NCBI GenBank assembly: GCA_973895155.1
Contig: OZ316892.1
Span: forward strand, 14,384,001 to 14,448,000
Reading direction: 5' to 3'
DNA length: 64,000 nucleotides
Source of the DNA: Marsupella aquatica
Taxonomy: Eukaryota > Marchantiophyta
Shown: piece after piece, positions 47,961 through 57,901 of the stretch
Numbering within the stretch: the stretch's first letter is position 1
Layout of the letters: each line of letters opens with the position of its first letter
Program-made: the position numbers and the translations under genes
Notes under the pieces: model-generated
The model's input: only the letters and a program-made list of their open reading frames with translations
Told to the model about the DNA's origin: nothing
Databases searched by the model: none

Positions 47961-47972
47961 GGGGGAAGACGG
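47941..47972 (-). repeat. Right terminal inverted repeat
   Basis: Inverted match to 42192-42223 with one mismatch (G to A after CCCCC). It includes the same 14-bp palindrome at 47941-47954 and is followed by the TA duplication at 47973-47974. Confidence 0.95.
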
Positions 47973-47974
47973 TA

Positions 47975-48200
47975 GTTGTGTTTGAAACAAGTAAAAGAAA
48001 AACAATTAGACCGTGTACCTGATGAAAAGTTGAAAAGTAACATTTCAAATAAACAAAGAAATTGGCGAAAGGGAAATAAATTTAAAAACCTTTGGATGGG
48101 TTGTGATTGATATATTATTGTTTTCCAACAATCTTGAAATACCCATGGGTAGAAAGAAACTCTTCAACTACTGTATCATTTATCATGGTAACTCAAGAAA
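47975..48200 (+). repeat. Dispersed repeat family B, right part of interrupted copy
   Basis: It continues the repeat broken at 42191. The phrase TTTCAAATAAACAAAGAAAT lies about 70 bp from the TA here and about 74 bp from the TA in the uninterrupted copy at 63 kb. Further right, CTTGAAATACCCATGG...GAAAGAAACT parallels TTTGAAATAACCACG...GAATGAAACT. Confidence 0.75.
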
Positions 48201-48519
48201 GCTTTTGACTACTATGGATAGAGCAATACCAAGGACCATAAGAAACACTTTGGCTATTATGGATATTTAAGGAATACCAAAGCATCATAATAATCCCTTT
48301 GGCTTCTATAATATTTTGCATGGAGTCTATGCTTGGGATGTTACATGGATTGTATGGACATAGGACTACCAAGGGAGCTTTGTGCATGGACTACTAATAA
48401 TCTACTCTTATTTTCCTCTCATCTCCATATTCAAAGTTATTCCAATATGCAATTGTTTATGTTCTCTAACTTGTTGAATAACATTAAACTTACATAACCA
48501 AGGGGTCCTCTAATTAATT

Positions 48520-48800
48520 TAGTCTTTTGGCACTGTGGTATATATAGTTAGTAAACTACTGTCTAACTTTGCCTTTGGGACCCTGCCTCCCGGAGTGGCG
48601 TTTCTGTTTTTTGGCATTGTGATATATATAGTTTAGTCATTTAGTCTTTGGCACTGCAAAATATATAGTTTGGTCTTTTGGTCTTTTGGCACTGTGGCAT
48701 ATAATTATAATTAGTAAACTAGTAATGCTTTGCCTTTGGGACCCTACCACCTGTGGCATTCTTGCCTTTTGGGACTGCGATATATATAGTTAGTCGACTA
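48520..48800 (+). repeat. Repeat family A, second copy
   Basis: TCTTTTGGCACTGTGGTATA, TATAGTTAGTAAACTA and TTTGCCTTTGGGACCCTGCC recur as in 41700-42065. Each phrase appears two or three times in diverged form, so this is a short array. Confidence 0.8.
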
Positions 48801-48834
48801 GTAAATAACGCACAGCCAGAATATTGAAAATAAG

Positions 48835-49120
48835 TCCAACTAACACTAATTTTTGTCGGTTTTCAAAACAGTTTTTTTACACTTTAGTTTAAATCGCTTG
48901 GAAAACATGGATGATCTTGAGTCCAAGGTAACACTAATTGTTGTGTATTTTTCAAAATATTTTTTCTCTCTATTTTTCCACTCTTAAGACCACAGTAACA
49001 CTAATTCACGTGCGCAAAAATAATGTTAGCACAAAATTAGTGTGACTAACACTAATTCATGAGTAAACTCTGAATATGGGCACTCTCAAACAAATTAGTG
49101 TTAGTCACACTAATGAAGGT
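48835..49120. repeat. Cluster of TAACACTAATT motifs, including two hairpins
   Basis: TAACACTAATT or its close variants occur near 48838, 48929 and 48995. There are also two near-perfect inverted repeats: 49035-49057 (AATTAGTGT, 5-bp GACTA, ACACTAATT) and 49094-49114 (ATTAGTGT, TAGTC, ACACTAAT). The second hairpin is the reverse complement of the first, loop included. Confidence 0.8.
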
Positions 49121-51369
49121 GAACAGTCTAGGTCCATCAGAGAGTCTCTAGAATATAATCCTCCTTATTTCATTTTATAACTTTCAAAACAATTTATCCA
49201 CTGAAAGTCAGTGTGTTACACCAGGATGTTTAGACTATTCTTAGAATATACATTTAAATTTCTGTAGAGGTTTCACAGTGACACCAATAATATTTTGTTA
49301 GTGTGAAAATCCAAGTTTTAGTAATTGTTTATTTACTGTGTGAGCCACAATGGCAATACTGTAATCTATTCCGACAACCCTTCCCTTGCACTCCGGGAGG
49401 GTGCAACAAGTGACCAATGCCAATCAAGGAGAGAGGAAGAAAAGGAAGGATAGAGAAATAGGAAGCCCGGGGTTCTCACTTCTTTTCTTCCTACCCATCA
49501 CGTGCGAATAAGTATAGGGTGTTTTATTGGGTTTAGTGAAATACTTTTAAATTTTTGTTGAAGAACATTAGGGTTATTTTAATCCAACTTTGAGAATTCT
49601 AAGAATCATAGGGTTTTTAAAATCAAATTTGGGAATATTCTTGGAATATTCCATTAATTTAGGGGTAAAAAATTCCTAAAAAAACTTGATTGACTTAACT
49701 TTTAGGGTGTTTATTCCCCCAAAACTTTGTGCGTGATATGGGACACCCCTTGGATTGAGGTCCCCGGAAGGTCGCGTGAACACTTACTAGACAAGGACTG
49801 ATAAGTGTGTACTTTGTGTTTTGAAGGGGCCTGTTGGTTATCAATTAATTAACCAAGTCATGAAATGAGATTTCTTTGCATTTACTATCATCCCATTCTC
49901 CTATGCTTTCCCCTGCGTGTTGGGTTTCTGGTCATTGGGATCCCATCTCCCACTATGGCATTTTTGTTCTTTTAATTCGTACATTTGAATATTTCTTTGC
50001 GTATATTCAAAAATATAGTTGTATCATTCTTTATCACGGTACCCCACCTAGGTGCAGGAGCAAGTTTTGTGATGCCATCACCATTAACTCACATTGTTTA
50101 ATCAGTAAACAAAAGGGGTGAGTATGAAATAGAGCATCGAACATGCCTCCCATGGGTTGGAGGGAACCTTGGAACTATTTTCCCCATCCCTCCTGTGCAT
50201 CCAGCTCTTTGTATTGTAAAAGCTTCCACTGTTCACTACTTTACATTGACATATGATAATTTCATGAGAAAATCAACAAGACATTACTTGACTTAAAGTC
50301 AGGGATAAAACACACTAGACAGTGTACTAACTATCTCATGTCTCAACTTTGTATCCGTTTCTTCTTATGGGTCTTGGTTCAACTTGGGAGCTTCAGATAG
50401 TCAATTGGATGCTTGGTTTGTTTTGGATTTAATGCGAGTAATATATTAAATCAACAGCAGCACGCCGAGGAGATGCCACATGGGACCCAACACATGCATA
50501 GAGAGGGAGAGGTCCACAATAAAAGTGGGGAAAAACAACCTTGGTAACAAAACATTGAAAATGAAGCATGATACTCAATTATATTACAAATAGACAATAC
50601 AAGCAATAATAGTTTACTTTCTAGATTCACCCTAAACTTGATCAGACACCCAAACATTTACAATAACCCAATGTTGTGTTGGAATGGAGCAATGAATAAA
50701 ATCAAGTGAGTTGCATAACAACTCTCCAAGACTTAGTGGAGTAATTATAACATTCCCCTATATTTAAACCAAGTGCTTATTTTACTTCATTTGTTGTTGT
50801 GACCTTGCTGGACTCCACCCTCTACCGAGCCCTCTACAAGATCAAGCTATTATTTAGAAGGTGCAAGACACTGGTTCAACAATACACGGTGAAAATGCAC
50901 ATGAAGCCAATAGTGCCACTTCACCTACATTATGTACTAAGCGTAAGATTATTGCAAGTCCGATTTCAAACCCGCAAGAAAGAGTAACACAACTGGGAAA
51001 TGAAAGCAAATGACAACAGAGGTAGAGCCGATGCACGCCAAAGGTGTAATGAGTAGGTAAAAAACTATGCAAGAGTAGGTATACAATATTAATAGAAGTT
51101 GGAGCAAGTGACTTTTGGCTCTACAAACAGTGTTAAATGTTAAGTGTATTACTGATCTAAATTGGAGCGAGTGACTCTTATCCCTACATCCCGCCCTACA
51201 TACATGTTATTATGGACCATGGACATCCTAAACCCTACTCCCAAAGATCATTTAGTATCATGAGTGTCACTGTTTACAGTTTGGAGGCCTTCCAAAATTT
51301 ATGGGAGTCCTTGAGTATTGTTAGGTATTTATTTTTAGGTCTTGGGTTATGACATGTAACTATAGCTAG
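49121..51369. other. AT-rich intergenic DNA, no recognised gene
   Basis: Many homopolymer-like runs and short frames, without a domain. It lies between repeat family A and an inverted copy of repeat D, so it is probably transposon-derived. Confidence 0.35.
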
Positions 51370-51600
51370 ACAAACCATAGTCGGAGACTTGGTTAAGTTA
51401 ACTAGGTTGCACACTATATCCTAAGTGAATATAGTGTGTGCTTGGATAAGTGGAACTAAGGCGGGAACTAAGGCTCATTGTTACAAAGCCACTTGAGAGA
51501 TAAAGAGAGCTTACATTGTGAAGACTTGGTTTAGAGTTCAATAAAGATTTACTCCCGTGGACATAGCCTCAAGAAGGTGAACCACATATCTCTTGGGTTG
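51370..51600 (-). repeat. Dispersed repeat family D, inverted copy 3
   Basis: On the minus strand it reads ATGTGGTTCACCTTCTTGAG, GGCTATGTCCACGGGAG, CTCTCAAGTGGCTTTGTAAC and AATGAGCC. These are the same ordered phrases as at 9846 and 35322. Confidence 0.65.
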
Positions 51601-52389
51601 ACCACATGTGTGTTGAATTTGTCATGTGTTCAGGTTCCAGGTGCTTCTTATTTTGATTCCATGACTTGGACATCGGTTGCCAACCTACAAATCCTCATTC
51701 AAAACCTGTTGCATCAAATTGAAATCTTAGAAGTAATCTTGCAAACAATTGAAGTGGAGATATTCTGGCCTCTGGTCTCCTTCACCAGGTAGTACTGGAG
51801 GTATCGCTCAGTTTCAGAAACAAAAAGACCTCTAAGTGCGATTGGGCTGGTGGACTCCAAAACATGAATAGTCTGGCTAGGTTCTCACTGTGGTGTCTTT
51901 CATTGAGGTCCCTAGCTAGCTTAACCAAACAACAAAAAATATAAATTTCTAAGTTTGAGTTTGATTAGCACCCCCTTTAAGAATCCACCCTAAGAGCTGT
52001 GTTTTTCAATGGGACTCTTTTTGGTATACAGTACTGCCATGGTAACAGGGCAATTGGGGCCCCATAAAAGAGGTCTTCAGCTCACATTTTGAGTGGCTAT
52101 TATTGCCCATAATCCACTTGTAACAAGGTAGTATATTCCAAACAAATTTTCCTTTTCCTAAATTTCAGTAAAACTAGAGGAAAGTTGAATAATAATGCCT
52201 ATAGTTCTTTTATTTTCAGTAATCTTTAGGATAGCAAAAGTAGAGGAGACATTCAATAATAATGCCCCATCCAAATCTGGATTGAACATTCACTTCCATA
52301 AAGCGCGACAGAGCACAAAGAGAAAACCGCGAACGGCATTAATTATTGGAGACAATGTACTGTAGAGAACTGGGTAAGGTCGAGACTTT
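51601..52389. other. AT-rich intergenic DNA, no recognised gene
   Basis: No gene or repeat identified beyond a local echo of AATAATGCC near 52190 and 52260. Confidence 0.35.
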
Positions 52390-53550
52390 TTAGCAAGTGA
52401 ATGCTCCCGAAAGGGCCGACGCGTTTCTATAGTCCCGGGCGCAGTCAAAAGGCTCAATAATAACGGGTATTTGAGACGCCCGCCCTAGTAGTACTGTAGT
52501 GGTTATTAGGGTATTATTTGCACAGTTTGGGGGCAAAGCGAGCACCCACCGCGCCATGCGACCGGGCACGAAGAAAGAAAGGGAGGACGAGCGAGAGACC
52601 GCCCTCACTCGGCCCTTTCTCCACGAAACGAAAACGCGAGGACCTTCATGTGCGCTTGAGGAAGCTTTCATTTATTCACGGAGGCAAAGTTTCGGAGCGT
52701 GCGAAGGTGCGAAGGCGCGACGGAGCGTGACGCGAGGTGGTCTCTGTTTTCTCCATCGGGACCTCTTCCAACGATCGGGTGAAATCTGCCCGAGGTCTCC
52801 GCAATCAGGGTTCCGAAGCTGTCGAAATCCGCGCTCGCCTGGCAGCGCGTTGCACTCTGAAGCGCGGCGTCGGGACGGATCCACCTTGGCGCACTTTGCT
52901 GTAAGATTTCAAGCACCGCTTCTGGAGATGTTGCTTTTAATTTTCTGAGTCTGATGTGGAGTCGGTTACTCGTTTCTTATCCTTGATCTTGAGGTGCTTT
53001 ACCGCGTTACGGGCGCATGCTCACTTGTGTCCGCTTAGGGCCTGTTTCGTCCTCTCTTCTACTTACTCATTGGCTTCGATGGTGTCCTGTGAAAGTTGAT
53101 CTGAACGATGTTTTCATTCTTTCTGCGTCCCTTGCTTCCCTGTTTGATCCGGAGTGGAATGTTACCGTTTTCCCCGTCCTCGATTCACTTTGTTGTGTTT
53201 CTTGTAAGCGGGGAATGAACCCGCTATCGGACTGTCTTTTTGGGGCGTTCTCTGTCGCAAGCCTTTGATCAGCCGCCATCCTCTGCAGATTGACGTGGTG
53301 CGAGTGATGCGATTTGAAATTCCTGCTCTGTCGCGGTTCTTCTGTAACTCGATGTTTGAACTTGACGAGAATAGTATGTAACCTGGATGTTTTCCTTTCG
53401 TCCGTCCCTCCTGTTTGAATTGCAGGGGCTAGAGCCTGGCACTTTCAGCCAACGGAACGTGGTGCCCTTGCCTGTGCGGCACAAAGTCTCAAGAGCGAAG
53501 GCAGTTTGCCAGAGTTCGTTGCTGAGGTTTTATTTGAGGTGTTATTCATC
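52390..53550 (+). promoter_or_regulatory. GC-rich island and 5' leader of the SERF-like gene
   Basis: Composition changes abruptly near 52390 to CpG-rich sequence (ACGCGAGG, GCGCGACGGAGCGTGACGCG), which lasts to about 52900 and is flanked by AT-rich DNA. A donor-like GCT|GTAAGA near 52902 and an acceptor-like TTTGAATTGCAG near 53413 would give a spliced 5' UTR ending at the ATG at 53551. Open frames inside the island read in all directions without motifs. I take it as promoter plus leader, by inference. Confidence 0.4.
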
Positions 53551-53784
53551 ATGGGAGGTGGCAATGGACAGAAAGCCAAGATGGCCCGCGAAAGAAACGA
53601 AGCAAAGTTGAATTCCAAAAAAGGGAGTCAACTTGATTCTAACAAAAAGGCCATGAGCATCCAATGCAAGGTCTGCATGCAGACTTTCATCTGCACGACG
53701 AGTGAGGCGAAGTGTAAAGAGCACGCAGAAGCAAGACATTCAAAGACTGAGTTAACTCAGTGCTTTCCTCATCTGCAGAAGTAG
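53551..53784 (+). CDS. Small SERF-like zinc-binding protein (At2g23090 type)
   Basis: A 77-residue single-exon protein. It begins MGGGNGQKAKMARERNEAKL, the basic 4F5/SERF-type N-terminus. A C-terminal half follows with KKAMSIQCKVCMQTFICTTS, EAKCKEHAEARHSK and CFPHL. Cys residues in CKVC and the later Cys/His (KCKEHAEARH) form a C2H2-like zinc site. Both length and sequence match the plant family typified by Arabidopsis At2g23090 almost throughout. Its role is not well established; members are small nuclear or cytosolic proteins. I chose the ATG at 53551 over an upstream in-frame start because MGGGN is the conserved family start. Nothing is missing or odd. Confidence 0.92.
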   Translation: MGGGNGQKAKMARERNEAKLNSKKGSQLDSNKKAMSIQCKVCMQTFICTTSEAKCKEHAEARHSKTELTQCFPHLQK

Positions 53785-55905
53785 TCCTGGACCGCCCTTT
53801 ATGAGAAAATGACATCATTAGTTAAGCAACTCTACAAGGGGCAGTGCTAACGTTGCATTCTTGTATGATATGGTCGTCCACGACGTTTTTAAATATGTTT
53901 GTTAGACTAGCACAAATCGTGTGCAAGACTCGTGCACGTCAGGTCAATTGTCAGTGTCCGGATGTACTCGAAGTTTCTGGAGGGAGGCAAGAGGCTTTTA
54001 AGAATGGTTGAGTGAAGTTTAGCCGTAATTTGTGAGTCTGTACGACAGTAGGGAACCTGGTGGTTCATGTAACTTCTGGCTTTTGTCTCACACACCCAAA
54101 TTCAAATTCATTTTAGGCAATATGCCCTTTTCCCTTGAGACTTTTCAAGTAGCACTATTATTTTCAGATTATTGTTCAAAGACATCTTAGTGTCCACGTT
54201 TGAACAGGACCCCAAGATTGCTTTGACGTGACTGGCTGAAACTTGGTTGAACTGTAGTTATTGAATGCCGCCAATCAAATTGTCTATCTTTTACAAGTGG
54301 AATTAGTAAAGCAGAAATTCCCTCCACTGTTTGGTCCTTCGCTGCCTCTCGATTTTCAGATGGGGACCGGCTTGTTCCTGCACGCAAAAGAGAATTCATA
54401 TTTTACAGGGATCTCAGGGAGTTAGATTTGTATAGTGCTTCTGGCGATGAAGGCCTTTGTTTACCCACATCTCACTTAATTTGTGTTTCTTCTTACTCCG
54501 ACTTCAAGGTGATCCTTGTTTACTCTCTTGGACTGGATTCGGAAAACTACAGCTCGGTACTAATCCGATGGCAAGGGTATGACAGCTCGCAAGGTCTAGG
54601 GACAATGGCCGAGGTTATGCCTTTGTGTAACAATGTCGATTGTTTGCATTGAACGTCTCAGAGAAAATATTCTGAAGTTTGACTCCGATGTTTGTCTCAG
54701 CTTCCTTGGTAGATATTGTTGAACGGAAGCAGTTTGCTGCAAATCAAATTGGCGCACGGGCTTTTTAGTAGCGGTTTGAATACTGAAGGTTCATTTCTGC
54801 TAGATAAGCTCGTCAGGTACCTAGAGGTCGCCATTCGCCAAGTACTTTTGCATCTGAATGTGTTCTATCTCCAGAAACGGAAATTGCATAATTACCGTGC
54901 GGGGCTGACACTTTTGTAAGACGGTTTTCAATAACTTTTAAGAATTAGAGAGGGAGGCTGCCTTATTTGATATAAGGTGTTCCGGCGACGCAGATACTAA
55001 ACATGATTTCCTTCGGATGTTCTGAAACACATGAGTTTTAGCTTCTTAACATATTAAAAGTAGACAGGTAGCTCTGATGAGGCCGTGCAGTCGATTGTGT
55101 CTGGGAAATTTCGGAACTGCGAAGTCCATCCTTTGGCTGAGAGTTTTGAAATCATAGTATACTTATTGTATGTGGGTGATGTTCCCTGGAAGAGGGACTG
55201 TCTTTCTCTGCAGATTTGGTTGAGTCCAGACTAAAGTTTATTATTATTACAAGATTATTCAAGGAGTGAAGTGTCAGGGAAGTGTAATCATTTGAGTATT
55301 CTTTATGCAGGCGAAGACAAAGTGTAAAGCATGATTTCTTTTGAAAGAGGTCATTGCATACATAGTGCGTGTGTAGTATCATTACATCTGGTAGAGTGCG
55401 ACCTTCGGTGCTTATCTGTTCCCGTGCATCTGCTTCAAGTCCTGGATTGTATATCATTGAATCAAGATTCTAAGTCGAGATAGGTCGTTCTGTAAGAGGA
55501 TGATGGGTACTTTTGCTTCGAGGGTTTCGTTGATTGTTACTTTCGGCTTTCGGAAAGGCGGGAGCACGATTGGTAGGATAGAGGCACATCGAAGATACAC
55601 GACTAGGGGCACAGCCACAATTTTGCGGGGTTTTACTGGAAGAGGTTGTGTAGCACCCAAGCGATGGCTGAGGCTGCACAATTGAACATTTCTGCTCTTT
55701 GAAATGATAGGAGGCACTGCATTGTCTGGCTAATGTTTCTACTGGTTTAAAAGCCTCCATTGTCTGACGCTGCGTTCTGTCTGACTGGTATCTTAAATTT
55801 TAGGCAGGAATTGACTTTACTCCTTTGGAGGTTTTGGTTTTGCTGATCGTCTTTCATCATTCCTCTTAGGACAAGTAGATTTGTCTACTGAGGCGTCCGA
55901 CAGCA
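53785..55905. other. Intergenic, no recognised gene
   Basis: It starts with the 3' UTR of the SERF-like gene. Several 60-100 codon frames (for example plus 54428-54652, minus 55152-55760) have no domain or exon pattern. Confidence 0.35.
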
Positions 55906-56187
55906 ATGGCTTTCCAAGAGTTTAAATCGATGGAACCTTGGATCCTCGTACCTGGGCGTCGCAAAAGTTCAAATCAATTGAACCAGGGAATCCTCGCACC
56001 TGGGCTGTGCACAAGTTCAAGTCAATTGATTGAGGAATCTGCTTGCCTTGGATCTGCACAACTGAAGAACGTTCATCAAGTTATTTTTCTTACCCGTGAA
56101 TTCGACAATCCTGGGCTCTGCAGTTCACAGGTTGAAAATCAATTTCTTCTTACTATGAAGTCAACGCGGGAGGGTCTTTTAGGGTAA
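55906..56187 (+). repeat. 47-48-bp imperfect tandem repeat in an open frame
   Basis: Units starting AGTT.AAATC.ATTGA occur at about 55919, 55966 and 56014. Each contains a phrase like GGAATCCTCGCACCTGGGC. One plus frame stays open from 55906 to 56187 with repeated PW/GILAPGLCTSSSQL-like segments. I do not recognise it, and the open frame may be chance. Confidence 0.5.
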
Positions 56188-57607
56188 GGGACTGGAGGAT
56201 TGTAGAGCTGACGCTTACAGACCCGGTACAGTCAGTTCCAGAATATAGCACATAAGCGGCAACTCGGACGTTAGAGATAGCGTAGACTTTTATTCATCCA
56301 AGAGTGAATAACGTTTACTGAAATTGTGTAGATCATCGATGTGGGAACTTGTAAATTTGGATCGGTCCGGTGACTGTGCTGAGTTATCCTGGGTTCGCAA
56401 CTTCTCTTTTAATAACTTTTTTAACTCTTTGTTGTGGGATTTTATGCAAGGGTCTACGAATGAATGGGTTCCAGTAAGAATTTTTCACGTCCACGGGAAT
56501 TGCCAAAAGGCAACATCGGTCTGTTAATTGGCGCTCCACAGGACCTTTACTCCCTAGTTTTGTACGTGAATAAGCTTGCTTGACGCTACAGAGATGGAAA
56601 ATCCCAATAAGCCCAACCTTTTGGCAATTCCCGGAGAACTCGGATAGACCTGGATGTCTCCTCTCGCAAGACGGTGTAAAGGTGCATCCAGGTTTACACC
56701 TCTTCGACTCCCGAGATAACACGTCAATTGGCTAGTTTCGATGTAAAGAAGCTTGCGTGAAAGTGAACCAGGTTGAAGACCAGTAACTCAAATCACACTT
56801 TTCATGCTGTGTGATTTGTCCTCCAAATATCAATATCTTGGGTGAGCTCCAAAGGCTTTTCCTGCAAAATCCCAATAAGCCCAACCCTGGAAGGTAGTAA
56901 ATTTTGTTATTGATTCTCCCTCGTGTCTCCACCAAACCTTCAGTGAACTCGTAGTTTAAATTGTGGGTCTGACGTTCTCGTTTCTAATCGGATTGGTGCT
57001 CAGAAATGTGACAAGACGACAAATCAAATCAAGCCATGGCCTAGAAGAATGGAGGAATCCCTAGCATATTACTTTAGCAGATTATCTGCTCAATGGAGTT
57101 CCAAAATCTGTTCGATAAGATGGGTCTAGCTCTTCGAGAGGGGGTCACTCTCAGTCCTCCGAAAGCGAGCAGGAATTGGAACGATAGAAAGTAAGACATG
57201 ACATCGAAGGTACACGATCAGAAATACTCAGACAGCTACACCCCATTAAAATTTGGATACTTTTGATCGTATCATTTAACCCAGTACAAACTTTGGTCCA
57301 CTCAGTCTATAATTGGTGCTAGGGCAGGAATTTCTCTTTGCTTCTTTCCAGGTTCAGGTTGTTCTTCTGTTTTCAACGTCGGTGGCCAAACGCTCGCACA
57401 AACTCAAACTTGGTCGAGGAAATGCTTTCAAATCGTTGGCTCCCAGGCTCTCTATGTTGCTTTTTGAAGCCAGGTCCGCCTTTGATCTATTTCTAATGTG
57501 CCCATGGATACAAGCCCCTGCACGGTACGGGTAGCTTGGGCTGCTCCCTAGAAGGGCAAGTCATCATGAGATCTTAAGGTGGGCCCCGAAAGAATTTTTC
57601 CTGTCTT
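56188..57607. other. Intergenic with a hairpin and direct repeats
   Basis: It contains a perfect 16-bp inverted repeat (GGGAATTGCCAAAAGG at 56495 and its complement at 56617). It also has an identical 21-bp direct repeat containing ATCCCAATAAGCCCAACC (56598 and 56866). No gene is supported. Confidence 0.5.
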
Positions 57608-57901
57608 GGTTATTATCTACGATGAAATTAGGAGAGCACTCACATGACAGTCGCTTCATTGCATGACTGATGTCTAGGTCCCCTTACATCTACCTACTCA
57701 ATTCCATAATGGCATCATAATCTGCCCTTCTGACCTATTCGGGCCGAACACTAGTTATAATTTACGATGCAATTAGGAGAGCACTCACATTACAGTCGCT
57801 TCATTGCATTACTGATGTCTAGGTCCTATTACATCTAGATACTCAATTCCAGATTGCAATCGTAATCTGCCCGTCTGACCCATCCGGGTCTAACACTGGT
57901 G
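57608..57901. repeat. 145-bp tandem duplication reaching the Aurora stop codon
   Basis: AATTAGGAGAGCACTCACAT occurs in units that begin at about 57621 (GATGAAATTAGG) and 57766 (GATGCAATTAGG). They align to GACC.ATCCGGG.C.AACAC at their ends. The second unit ends at or within the last codons of the Aurora kinase gene (stop at 57890-57892), so the gene's immediate 3' region is duplicated. Confidence 0.85.

Larger units (their letters stand above)
42192..47972. mobile_element. Pogo/Tigger-like DNA transposon carrying captured genes (5,781 bp)
   Basis: The ends are 32-bp inverted repeats (42192-42223 and 47941-47972) with a single mismatch, each starting CCGTCTTCCCCC inward. The element is bordered by TA on both sides (42190-42191 and 47973-47974), the target duplication of the Tc1/mariner superfamily. 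The minus strand of its left half encodes a CENP-B-type DDE transposase with inactivating lesions. The plus strand of the right half holds the first coding exon of a NAA30-like acetyltransferase and an intact BRCT-domain ORF, neither of which belongs to known pogo elements. Arrays of ends-like motifs flank both termini. The same target repeat exists unoccupied at 63048-63049. It is a composite element that has picked up host sequence. It could move only if another copy supplies transposase. Confidence 0.92.

Noticed and set aside
52390-52948. Long open frames in the GC-rich island
   Set aside because: Open frames on both strands are expected in CpG-rich sequence; no motifs, and the position fits a promoter and leader of the downstream gene.
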